The notes under the pieces: generated by a model | Database searches by the model: none | Seen by the model: the letters and a program-made list of their open reading frames with translations, nothing else | What the model was told of the DNA's origin: nothing | From: Pseudobdellovibrionaceae bacterium | Lineage (GTDB): Bacteria > Bdellovibrionota > Bdellovibrionia > Bdellovibrionales > Bdellovibrionaceae | Assembly (NCBI GenBank): GCA_021731025.1 | Contig: JAKFYD010000023.1 | Span: 1-54,095, forward strand | DNA length: 54,095 bases | Direction of reading: 5' to 3' | Program-made: the position numbers and the translations under genes | Part shown: piece by piece, positions 34,169 through 41,326 of the stretch | Position numbering within the stretch: the first letter of the stretch is position 1 | Layout: every line of letters begins with the position of its first letter

Positions 34169-34462
34169 ATGAGTCAATATAATCTTCCCAGTGTTTATCA
34201 GTTTTTACTTCACACTCCAGAACAAGGCTTAAGAAAAATTTTGGTTGATCCTAAAGGTTTAACCGATGTTCATTTCAGTTTAATGATGAAAATAGTCCGC
34301 AACTGTCCAGAAGCTATTTTTTGTGATCATTTTGATAAAGGCACTTTCCCTAAAATCAAAATGAGCCCTAACGAAACAAAACTCAAAGAAAAATTCTGGC
34401 AAGATTTGACTAAGACCCTCGATCAAAGAGGACTTCTGAGCCCTGCCGATAAAGCCGCCTAG
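34169..34462 (+). CDS. Small protein of unknown function
   Basis: 97 residues, soluble, no signal peptide. I recognise no family. It reads YQFLLHTPEQGLRKILVDPKGL, then a helix VHFSLMMKIVRNCPEA, then CDHFDKGTFPKIKMSPNE and a C-terminal helix. The start at 34169 has AAAGGTGG upstream; an earlier ATG at 34133 would add 12 residues. It ends two bases before the RNA methyltransferase gene, so the two are probably co-expressed. Confidence 0.65.
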   Translation: MSQYNLPSVYQFLLHTPEQGLRKILVDPKGLTDVHFSLMMKIVRNCPEAIFCDHFDKGTFPKIKMSPNETKLKEKFWQDLTKTLDQRGLLSPADKAA

Positions 34463-34464
34463 TC

Positions 34465-35415
34465 GTGAGCTTGGCTACCCAAATTCAAAATCTAAAAGGG
34501 CCGCTGATAGCGGCTCTTGCTTTTGAAAAACGAGAAGCTGAACTGGCTGAAGAAATGGGACCAGAAGCTCTGCAATTTGGAAGGCTCTTTGTTGCACCCT
34601 CAGCATCGATTAAACAAAATTTAGTTTGGTGTCAAAATCTATGGCCAGAGACTTTACTCCTTCCCTGCCCTTCCATCACACAGGGGGCCTCTTCTTTAAA
34701 ATCTTTATCACCACGATGGGCTTTGTATTCTTACGAAAATCATCGCCGTGCTCAGCTGATCCAAGAAAAATTAAAAACTTGGGCCCTAGGTGAAATTAAA
34801 TTTTTACAAGATTTTGATAAAAAAACATTTGGAGCTTGGACTCTGTTGGAAAAAGATTGGATTTTAGCTTGCACCAAACCTTTGGGAGTTGCCCCACTGG
34901 GTGAATTTCAATTTATGGAAAATCGCCAATTTCCTCCGACCCGAGCTTATTTGAAGCTTTGGGAAACTTTCACTTTTCATCTGCACCCACCTGAAAAATT
35001 AGCCCAAGTGATGGATTTAGGCAGTTGTCCTGGGGGATGGACCTGGGTATTGCAAACCTTGGGCTGTCAGATTTCAAGCGTCGACAAGGCTCCCTTAGAT
35101 AAAAAAATTGCGTCCCTTCCGCGCATTCAATTTTTAAAAAAAGATGCCTTCGCTTTAAAACCGGATGAGGTTCCCCCACTGGATTGGCTTTTCAGCGATA
35201 TTATCTGCACTCCTGAAAGATTATTCGAGTTGGTTCAGTCTTGGAGAGCCTCGGGCCGAGTGAAAAACTTCGTCTGCACCATTAAGTTCAAAGGCAAAAC
35301 GGATTTTTCGATGATCGAGAAATTCCAGAAAATTCCGGGCTCACGGGTGATTCATTTGCTTCACAATAAACACGAAGCCACTTGGCTGTGCGTGGAAAAG
35401 CCTTATTGGCGTTAA
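34465..35415 (+). CDS. RlmM/FtsJ-type RNA 2'-O-methyltransferase
   Basis: 316 residues with a GTG start two bases after the preceding stop. The C-terminal half is a Rossmann methyltransferase: VMDLGSCPGGWTWVLQ is the SAM motif with the PGG of FtsJ-like enzymes, then SSVDKAPLD, LDWLFSDIICTPE and FVCTIKFKGK supply the K-D-K-E-type tetrad seen in RlmM, which methylates C2498 of 23S rRNA. The N-terminal half is divergent from E. coli RlmM. rRNA as substrate is likely but not proven. Confidence 0.75.
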   Translation: MSLATQIQNLKGPLIAALAFEKREAELAEEMGPEALQFGRLFVAPSASIKQNLVWCQNLWPETLLLPCPSITQGASSLKSLSPRWALYSYENHRRAQLIQEKLKTWALGEIKFLQDFDKKTFGAWTLLEKDWILACTKPLGVAPLGEFQFMENRQFPPTRAYLKLWETFTFHLHPPEKLAQVMDLGSCPGGWTWVLQTLGCQISSVDKAPLDKKIASLPRIQFLKKDAFALKPDEVPPLDWLFSDIICTPERLFELVQSWRASGRVKNFVCTIKFKGKTDFSMIEKFQKIPGSRVIHLLHNKHEATWLCVEKPYWR

Positions 35416-35483
35416 GCATCCAGCAGATTCCTCGATCTTTGTTAACACTGGACGGCCTTCTTTTTTGATGCTAGATTTCGTCC

Positions 35484-37322
35484 TCAGAATATTGAATTCC
35501 AATGATGCGCGGGTGGTGGAATTGGTAGACACGCAGGTCTCAGAAGCCTGTGGGAGCAATCCTGTGAAGGTTCAAGTCCTTTCCCGCGCACCAGTGTTCT
35601 CGTAACACTACCCTGTCCTCCATTAGGTACAGGTTTTTCCGCTTCCCCTTTCCCTATAACAAATTGAAGTTTATATGTTCCAGTTTCTTGGCAAGGTTCC
35701 GCAATTACCGCATTGAAAAGCTTAGCATACGCTCCTTTGATATGGACTGGGTCTGCTTTTTTGGAAATCAGATTTTGAATTTTTTGAGCTATTTCCAATC
35801 TGTCTTTAAATTGGTCGTAAAAATTATCGGTTACGACAGCCTGTTTTCTTTCCAACGTATCAAATTGCGCTTGAAGTTTCGAAGTCTCTGTATTGATTCT
35901 GTCAACTGAAGTTTCAAATTCTTTTGTATACTGGCCGCGCTTTTCACGAGAACCATCCGCTAATAAGGCTTCAAATCGAAGTTCAGCGCGTTTTTTTTCT
36001 GCCTTAAGTCCTTCAATCATATCCAAGAATCTTTGCTTTTCACTTTTAAGCAAGCTTTGGCGAGTTTCTGACTGGGAATGGCGTTTAACAGCCTTAAGCA
36101 GTTTTTCTGAATCTTTGATTATCTGAACGACAGCTTTTGAAGCTCCAAGCTCGGCTTCATCAGCATCAATACGAAGCTTTTTAGCTTTGCTAAAGTAATA
36201 GTTCTTTCTACCACCGTTACCATTAGCACCGGTCCCATGAAAAGTCGAACCGTCAGGCAACTTAATCAGGCCATGAAGAAGATAAACTTTTTTAAGCTTT
36301 GTATTTTTACGAAGATGCTCTGAATTTCTGGTAATGATAGCTTGCGCTTTATTCCACAAATCTACTGAAATCACCGGTTCATAATCAAGTTCTACGACTT
36401 CATATCGTTCATAAGGCAACAAAAAACGATCATCTTTATTCTTATTTTTATGATTCCGCTCAACTTTTCCAGTTAATTTGAGATTAGTTAAATACTTGTG
36501 CAGCGTTTTCGAATTGAATTCATGACCAAATTTATTTTTAACACCTTTGCCTTTAATTTCCCTCAAAGTTACAGCTTCTGATTCGGTAGAAACGAAAGTT
36601 TCAAAAATCCAGTTGGCAGTTTTTGCTTCCGCAGAATTAATCTGATAGGCACCCGTAACAGGATTTCCATGCTCAATCTTCTGATCAAGACCTAGAATTG
36701 GACGAGTTGAGTTCAACCGTTTCGAGATTGTTAGGCGTGTGTGGTTACTTTCCATTTGTCTTTTTGAAGTGACGGATGATTCCAATGAGGCTGCGCCCGC
36801 AAGTTGATTGAGAATGTGCCTTTGAATTGGATCGCGAGGATTGAGTCTCAATCCACGAACAACGAACTCGCAGTCTCGCTCTACACATCTATCCATAAAT
36901 ATGTGCCAGGTGAGATCATCTCTCGTAATTCTCGACAATTCTTTAGCAATAACAAATTTGTAAAGGCTTCGATCGATTCCATCTTTTAATGCATTAAACT
37001 CTGGCCTTTTATCACTTTTTCCAGTGATACCAGGCTCAATAAAAAACCGAATAATCCGGTAATTGATTTTATTCTCTCTCGATTTTATTTCAGCTTCAGA
37101 GGCCGTGATGTGAACTTGCTGTTCTAGAGAACCTTTTTCTACCATAACTTGCTTATCGGTCGACAACCGCAAGTAAGCGCAACCTTCAATGGTTGGCCAT
37201 GTTGGATCTAAAGGCTTCCACTCGTCAATATGCCTTTCGGCAATCTCTTTACACTCGCTGACGATCTTTGCAATGAGCGCTTTTTTTTCTTCTCTAGTTA
37301 ATTTTTTTTCAATGATCCTCAT
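35484..37322 (-). CDS. Large serine recombinase, 3' end antisense through tRNA-Leu
   Basis: 612 residues. The catalytic resolvase domain has YLRLSTDKQ with nucleophile S54 and R52, GITGKSDKRPEFNAL and ELSRITRDD. A recombinase DNA-binding domain follows (NPVTGAYQINSAEAKTANWIFE). The zinc-ribbon position is present but its cysteines are replaced (LLHGLIKLPDGSTFHG, YYFSKAK), and a coiled coil follows around 430-510. The last 37 or so codons (GKGLEPSQDC to the stop) are antisense to the whole tRNA-Leu(CAG). GGAGG before the ATG gives the start. It should integrate and excise the element whose transfer genes lie at 38-49 kb. Confidence 0.88.
   Translation of the reverse strand: MRIIEKKLTREEKKALIAKIVSECKEIAERHIDEWKPLDPTWPTIEGCAYLRLSTDKQVMVEKGSLEQQVHITASEAEIKSRENKINYRIIRFFIEPGITGKSDKRPEFNALKDGIDRSLYKFVIAKELSRITRDDLTWHIFMDRCVERDCEFVVRGLRLNPRDPIQRHILNQLAGAASLESSVTSKRQMESNHTRLTISKRLNSTRPILGLDQKIEHGNPVTGAYQINSAEAKTANWIFETFVSTESEAVTLREIKGKGVKNKFGHEFNSKTLHKYLTNLKLTGKVERNHKNKNKDDRFLLPYERYEVVELDYEPVISVDLWNKAQAIITRNSEHLRKNTKLKKVYLLHGLIKLPDGSTFHGTGANGNGGRKNYYFSKAKKLRIDADEAELGASKAVVQIIKDSEKLLKAVKRHSQSETRQSLLKSEKQRFLDMIEGLKAEKKRAELRFEALLADGSREKRGQYTKEFETSVDRINTETSKLQAQFDTLERKQAVVTDNFYDQFKDRLEIAQKIQNLISKKADPVHIKGAYAKLFNAVIAEPCQETGTYKLQFVIGKGEAEKPVPNGGQGSVTRTLVRGKGLEPSQDCSHRLLRPACLPIPPPAHHWNSIF
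35507..35593 (+). tRNA. tRNA-Leu(CAG)
   Basis: Acceptor GCGCGGG pairs with CCCGCGC, the anticodon loop is CTCAGAA with anticodon CAG, a long class II variable arm (TGGGAGCAATCCTGTGA) follows, then T-loop GTTCAAG, discriminator A and encoded CCA (35591-35593). The recombinase gene ends on the opposite strand across the full tRNA, and the element begins at its 3' end. Confidence 0.95.
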
Positions 37323-37611
37323 TAAAAACCTCCTGAATTAAATTCCCGTAAACACGGCTAAAATTTTCGATAATTTCCGAATCCAAATCTCCAATAATCT
37401 CATATGAGTTCATGACCAGCGTGTGATTCTTGACTCGCTTTCTTTTTTCTCTTTTATTTTTTTCGTCTCTTTTCTTTTTTTTCTTCGCATTGCTGCATGA
37501 CTTACAAAAAGATTCTTTTCTTTCACCCTTACTATAAAAATCAGAGAGATTTTTTTCGGTACTACAACCAGGGCAAAACTTTAAAGCTAGCGCGCATGCA
37601 TCGTTATTCAA
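37309..37611 (-). CDS. Small zinc-ribbon protein coupled to the recombinase
   Basis: 100 residues, TTG start with GGAG upstream. It begins with two CxxC knuckles (FCPGCSTEKN and SFCKSCSNAKK), followed by a strongly basic stretch (KKKKKRDEKNKREKRKR) and a helical tail. This is a zinc-ribbon, nucleic-acid-binding layout. Its end overlaps the recombinase start by 14 bases, so both are made together. It may be a recombination accessory (directionality) factor; the recombinase itself lacks ribbon cysteines. Confidence 0.7.
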   Translation of the reverse strand: MNNDACALALKFCPGCSTEKNLSDFYSKGERKESFCKSCSNAKKKKKRDEKNKREKRKRVKNHTLVMNSYEIIGDLDSEIIENFSRVYGNLIQEVFNEDH

Positions 37612-37662
37612 AACTTAGCTCCACGATTTGCAGAGTCCAGTGCATATTAAAATTTAAAGAAA

Positions 37663-37690
37663 AAACCTATGTGCAGCTGCACATAGGTTT
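37663..37690. promoter_or_regulatory. 28-bp perfect palindrome between divergent genes
   Basis: Half-site AAACCTATGTGCAG is followed at once by its complement, with no loop. It sits 52 bases from each of the divergent starts (37611 minus, 37743 plus), so it is a good candidate operator controlling the recombinase operon and the small gene on the other strand. No dedicated repressor is identified. Confidence 0.65.
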
Positions 37691-37742
37691 CGAGTGGACA
37701 TAACTAAAAATTGGAGCGTTCCTATTGAGATCGGAGGCCTTA

Positions 37743-38036
37743 ATGAGGACAAAAAAGAAAGTAAATGAGACTATCGACACTTTGGGAACTAAGTGGACAC
37801 TTCCTCCTGGCGCAGAAAATTTTGTTAATGAATGCCAAAATTATATCTGGGAAATTCATATAGAAATCGCAGGATACGCAGCCTTATTTCGAAATCTCAA
37901 CAGTTGCGATTTTAGTGCAAGCGAGCTTTATGGCGTGAGCCTTTTACTCATGAGAATTTCAAAACGTCTTGGAAGAATTCATGAATTTCTTGAGCAAACA
38001 ACTCAAGAAGAATCTTCTCCAAAGAAATCAAACTAG
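37743..38036 (+). CDS. Small protein of unknown function, divergent from recombinase operon
   Basis: 97 residues. The start at 37743 has GGAGG 6 bases upstream; an earlier ATG at 37725 lies before that site. A basic start (MRTKKKVNETIDTLG) is followed by helices (NFVNECQNYIWEIHIEIAGYAALFRN, LYGVSLLLMRISKRLGRIHEFLEQ). No family recognised. It is the only rightward gene in the left part of the element and faces the palindrome, so it may be a regulator. Confidence 0.6.
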   Translation: MRTKKKVNETIDTLGTKWTLPPGAENFVNECQNYIWEIHIEIAGYAALFRNLNSCDFSASELYGVSLLLMRISKRLGRIHEFLEQTTQEESSPKKSN

Positions 38037-38039
38037 TTC

Positions 38040-38417
38040 TTAAATAGTTACTCCATCACTTCCAGGCTCTTCTTGAGGTTCACTTTTTTGTCCAGATTTT
38101 TTAGTTTTAACAACAAGATCTAATGTGGGTTCAGTCTGACCATTTTTTTTCGCCTTCTTTACGTCTCGAAGCAGTTGTCGCAAAAAACTCTCTTCATCAT
38201 AAAATCGCTCGATCAGCGTACTTATATCTTTGCTGCTGAGAATGTCCGGATCTTCGTCAAATCGCCAGTTCAAAAAGTCCTTTCGAGTGATACGAACTCC
38301 TTTCTTTTTGGTCTGAATTTGGTCTATCCAATTTGTGATTTTTTTTGAAGACGTTTCAGAAAGCGCGATATGTTCCACTTGTTTCTTTGCTTTCTGCTCA
38401 GTTAATTCTTCAGACAT
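38040..38417 (-). CDS. Small charged protein of unknown function
   Basis: 125 residues, helical and very charged, with a GVRITRKDFLNWRFDEDPDILSS segment and a lysine-rich tail. The middle (TSSKKITNWIDQIQTKKKGVRI) recalls ribbon-helix-helix accessory proteins of relaxosomes, but I cannot assign it. Its start overlaps the end of the methyltransferase gene by 8 bases, so it is in the same operon. Confidence 0.55.
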   Translation of the reverse strand: MSEELTEQKAKKQVEHIALSETSSKKITNWIDQIQTKKKGVRITRKDFLNWRFDEDPDILSSKDISTLIERFYDEESFLRQLLRDVKKAKKNGQTEPTLDLVVKTKKSGQKSEPQEEPGSDGVTI

Positions 38418-39780
38418 TCTCGACTCCTTTTAGTCTTTGGTTTGCGATTTGGAAATACTCTTCAGACTTTTCGATCCCCAGAAATTGGAATCCCTCAAGG
38501 AGTGCTGCCAAGCCGATGCTGCCGGAGCCCATGAAAGGATCGAGAACACTCCCTGAAGGTGGAGTGACTGTTCGAGCTAGATAGCGCATCAGATTGATTG
38601 GCTTGACCGTTGGATGATGGTTGCCAATTCCGCGCTCGGCAGAAGATGGCTTTTTGCAGTACAGAAATGGCGAATCCATTTCGACGTTGAAGAAATATGT
38701 CGACACGTCCGAGGATTTTCTTCCGCTCTGTCGATTGAGCAGTTTAGAAATTTGCTCGTTCTTGCTCAGCAATACATTCGTGGGAAACCGACCTTTGGGA
38801 TGTTGGATGTACGTTGATGCTTCACTGCGTTTTGCGAAGTCCCACATGGCTGAGTCGCCTCCATTGAATTTCAAATTGGATGTCGATGGAATTTTCTCAC
38901 CTTTAACGGGAGTACGAATGCCGTCGATGTTGATGGCTCCTGTTGAGTATTTCTTCACGTTAGCAGCAATGTTGTGTTCTGAAATTGGCTTTTGAATCAG
39001 AATCCAGTGCTCACTTGCAGGCTTGAGCGCCGTCCCCCAGCCGCGCCATTTCAATGAATCCTTATGAGTTGGTTCCGAAATCTCTCGATCCTGACTCTTG
39101 AAGGTCGCACCGTGAAGACCGCCTGCATCTCGAGTGTAGGCTCCAACGACCTGACGGTCCTTCCAGTTTTCACCCAGCTCATGCGATGGGCGAATAAGCG
39201 GCATCATCCATTCAGGTGGAGCACCAAAGATCGGTTCGAGCTTTTCCCATCGTTCTTTTGTCGGAATGTGCGGTTGCTTGTGGTCAGGTCCAGCTGTCCA
39301 ATGAGATGCTCCGCCTTTTACTCCGGTGATTTCATCAATCTCGCGGTTCGTAATACCGAGTTCGTCTCGGCGAGCACGAATCCATCCCGTAACTTTGTAG
39401 ATGAGATCCGTGTCCACGTATTTTGCGCGATCAAGTGCTTTGTCGATGGCTATATTTTTGGGAAATCCGCTTCCAAAGATATGAACAACGACATCTTTGA
39501 CCAAAAACCCTGAATCCTCGATTGCCATTGCGGTCCAATGAGAAGTTCGCGGCAATGCCCAGACGAATCCATGAGCGCCCGGTTTCAAGGTTCGATAGCA
39601 TTCTTTCATGATGCTTGAGAGCCAGCGAATCCATTGATCACGGCCACCTTTGTCTTTGTCCCAATCAAAACCCAGCAGACCGATTCCTGCTGGCGGGTCC
39701 GTGACGATAGAATCGAATGAATTTTCCGGGAAGGTTTGAAGAACTTCGAGCGAGTCGCCGTTGAAGATATGATGATTCAC
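38410..39780 (-). CDS. Orphan site-specific DNA methyltransferase
   Basis: 456 residues, GTG start with AAAGGG upstream. Motif order is beta-class: catalytic motif IV first (IVTDPPAGIGLLGFDWD, a DPPA variant of DPPY), target region in the middle, and SAM-binding motif I last (HPTVKPINLMRYLART, VLDPFMGSGSIGLAAL, FLGIEKSEEY). A helix-turn-helix-like insert (RDELGITNREIDEITGVKGG) follows motif IV, as in phage and plasmid methyltransferases of this group. No restriction enzyme is adjacent; it likely protects the element from host restriction. Recognition sequence unknown. Confidence 0.88.
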   Translation of the reverse strand: MNHHIFNGDSLEVLQTFPENSFDSIVTDPPAGIGLLGFDWDKDKGGRDQWIRWLSSIMKECYRTLKPGAHGFVWALPRTSHWTAMAIEDSGFLVKDVVVHIFGSGFPKNIAIDKALDRAKYVDTDLIYKVTGWIRARRDELGITNREIDEITGVKGGASHWTAGPDHKQPHIPTKERWEKLEPIFGAPPEWMMPLIRPSHELGENWKDRQVVGAYTRDAGGLHGATFKSQDREISEPTHKDSLKWRGWGTALKPASEHWILIQKPISEHNIAANVKKYSTGAINIDGIRTPVKGEKIPSTSNLKFNGGDSAMWDFAKRSEASTYIQHPKGRFPTNVLLSKNEQISKLLNRQSGRKSSDVSTYFFNVEMDSPFLYCKKPSSAERGIGNHHPTVKPINLMRYLARTVTPPSGSVLDPFMGSGSIGLAALLEGFQFLGIEKSEEYFQIANQRLKGVENV

Positions 39781-39843
39781 GATGAACCCTTTAAAAGAGT
39801 TTTTCGTGTCTCTTGAAAGTGGAAGACTACGGGCTCTTAGCGT

Positions 39844-40242
39844 TTAGTCTTTTGACCAAGACCCGGCATCTTCCAAGATAAAGACCTTGTGTGATTTAAT
39901 AAACTTGTTCCCTTCGATCGTGTCGGGAATGATGACCGATCGAATCTTCGGCTTCGTCAGAAACGGAAATTCATCTTCCACTGACTTCGAAATTGGATTT
40001 AATTTGTCGCTGGTCGATTTCTTTTCTTTTTCTTTGAAAGCAAGATAGCTAATTAAGCCTCCAATGCCTGCGCCGATGACCATTCCAAAACCGCCGCCTC
40101 CTTGCAGATTTTGGTTATTTCCCATCGCGTCCCCAGCAATTCCACCAACTGTCGCGCCCAACATGACTGACTTTCCAACTGTTGAGCAGCCATTCAAGAG
40201 CAACAATAAAGAAAGCAAAGCGGCCTTTATTAGTAAATCCAT
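39844..40242 (-). CDS. Glycine-zipper lipoprotein of the transfer element
   Basis: 132 residues. The lipobox LLLLLNGCS predicts a lipidated Cys; a glycine-zipper (GATVGGIAGDAMG, GGGGFGMVIGAGIGGLISYL) follows and suggests membrane insertion or oligomerisation. It could be the VirB7/TraV-type lipoprotein of the secretion system or an entry-exclusion factor; neither is proven. GGAGATGA lies before the ATG. It sits after a terminator, so it has its own promoter. Confidence 0.65.
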   Translation of the reverse strand: MDLLIKAALLSLLLLLNGCSTVGKSVMLGATVGGIAGDAMGNNQNLQGGGGFGMVIGAGIGGLISYLAFKEKEKKSTSDKLNPISKSVEDEFPFLTKPKIRSVIIPDTIEGNKFIKSHKVFILEDAGSWSKD

Positions 40243-40278
40243 ATATTCATCTCCTTTCTATTTTGTAGTGAGTGACTT

Positions 40279-40304
40279 AAAAACCTTCCCCGTTTCGGGG
40301 GAGG
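40279..40304 (-). terminator. Terminator of the transfer operon
   Basis: Stem CCTTCCCC / GGGGGAGG (8 bp, one G-U) with a 5-base loop, followed on the minus strand by five Ts. It lies downstream of the relaxase gene in transcription direction, and so probably ends the T4SS-coupling protein-relaxase transcript. Confidence 0.75.
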
Positions 40305-40439
40305 CGGTAAAGCGAAGTTGACGACGGAGGCGTAAGCCGAAGGAGGAGACTGAAGCGAAGCCGGTGGGGGCCATGCAGACGTAGGCTGCATGGGGGTCTG
40401 TCAGCGGTTTTAGCGTTTTGATGAAATTTGATAAAAGAC
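40305..40439. other. Structured GC-rich intergenic region, candidate oriT or RNA
   Basis: Between the relaxase gene and its terminator, about 130 bases are richer in G than the surroundings and repeat the word GAAGC/GCGAAG. A perfect 8-bp stem CCATGCAG / CTGCATGG with loop ACGTAGG lies at 40371-40393. Conjugative origins often lie beside the relaxase gene and contain inverted repeats, so it is a candidate oriT, or a structured 3' UTR. Inference only. Confidence 0.35.
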
Positions 40440-41300
40440 TTAATCCAGTAGCTTTTTTGAATTTTCAAGAAGCGCTAAAGCCGCTCCGTAGGAAGGCTCT
40501 GGGAAGGGCCTAGGAAGGGGCGAGTGCAAAAGAATATCTGCCGGAGTTTTGCAAGCAAATTTGCCTGATACGAACGGAGCATACCAGCCGCGAGCTTGGA
40601 AGTCTGAGAGTAATATGAAGTGATGTTTCTGCATTTCGCGCACATTGAAATGCTCGAAAGTTCGCTTGATAGAATTCAAAGTTACTTTCGAATTAACCAA
40701 CCAAATGACTAAGTCGATGGATTGTTGGATATCATAAAAAGCCACAAGTGGTTCGTATCGGTTCTTCGACTTCAACCACAACTCTACTTCGAATGCGACA
40801 ACCAGTTTACGATCGCCGCGAAACAAAAGCGAATAACCGTCAGGCCTATGAGTTGTCGATTTAGGAACCCAGTCATCCCAAAGATCAACAGGAATACGGC
40901 GAAGCTGCTGCTCTGTAAAAGTCTGAGTGTACTCTGGTTGATTCGTGAGCCAGTTGCCCAAGTGCAAGGCTGCGACCAACCGATCATGGTGCGGATATTC
41001 CGACTTGAATCCATCAACGCAGAGTTCTCCAAGAAGGTGTCGAATGACTTTGTAACCTTTTACAGTGAGTGTCCATCCTTGACCAGTAGTGTGATCTGTC
41101 TGAACAAACGTGACATAGCCGAATTGAGCAAGAGCTAAGAGCCTTCGATAGGCAGTATGTACGGAAGCTTTCGGAAAAAATCTTAATCCTACGGCAGCAG
41201 TGGAAACTATTTTCCACTTCCAGAGAAATTTCAAAATCTTAAAGTCGCGATCAGTGACATCCAGTCGATTTAATTTTCGTTTTGTTTTCTCGTCCACCAT
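40440..41300 (-). CDS. MOBC-type relaxase candidate (replication-relaxation family)
   Basis: 286 residues. The N-terminal winged helix (DRDFKILKFLWKWKIVSTAAV, TAYRRLLALAQFGYV) and the following nuclease-like core (HPDGYSLLFRGDRKLVVAFEVELWLKS-type RPDG...ExE pattern) match the replication-relaxation/MobC group, a relaxase class with a PD-(D/E)xK-like fold known from plasmid CloDF13. It would nick the element at oriT and start DNA transfer. The FtsK-like coupling protein is encoded just upstream, as expected for such a pair. Confidence 0.7.
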   Translation of the reverse strand: MVDEKTKRKLNRLDVTDRDFKILKFLWKWKIVSTAAVGLRFFPKASVHTAYRRLLALAQFGYVTFVQTDHTTGQGWTLTVKGYKVIRHLLGELCVDGFKSEYPHHDRLVAALHLGNWLTNQPEYTQTFTEQQLRRIPVDLWDDWVPKSTTHRPDGYSLLFRGDRKLVVAFEVELWLKSKNRYEPLVAFYDIQQSIDLVIWLVNSKVTLNSIKRTFEHFNVREMQKHHFILLSDFQARGWYAPFVSGKFACKTPADILLHSPLPRPFPEPSYGAALALLENSKKLLD

Positions 41301-41326
41301 TTAAAACCTTTCAAACTAATCTGCAG

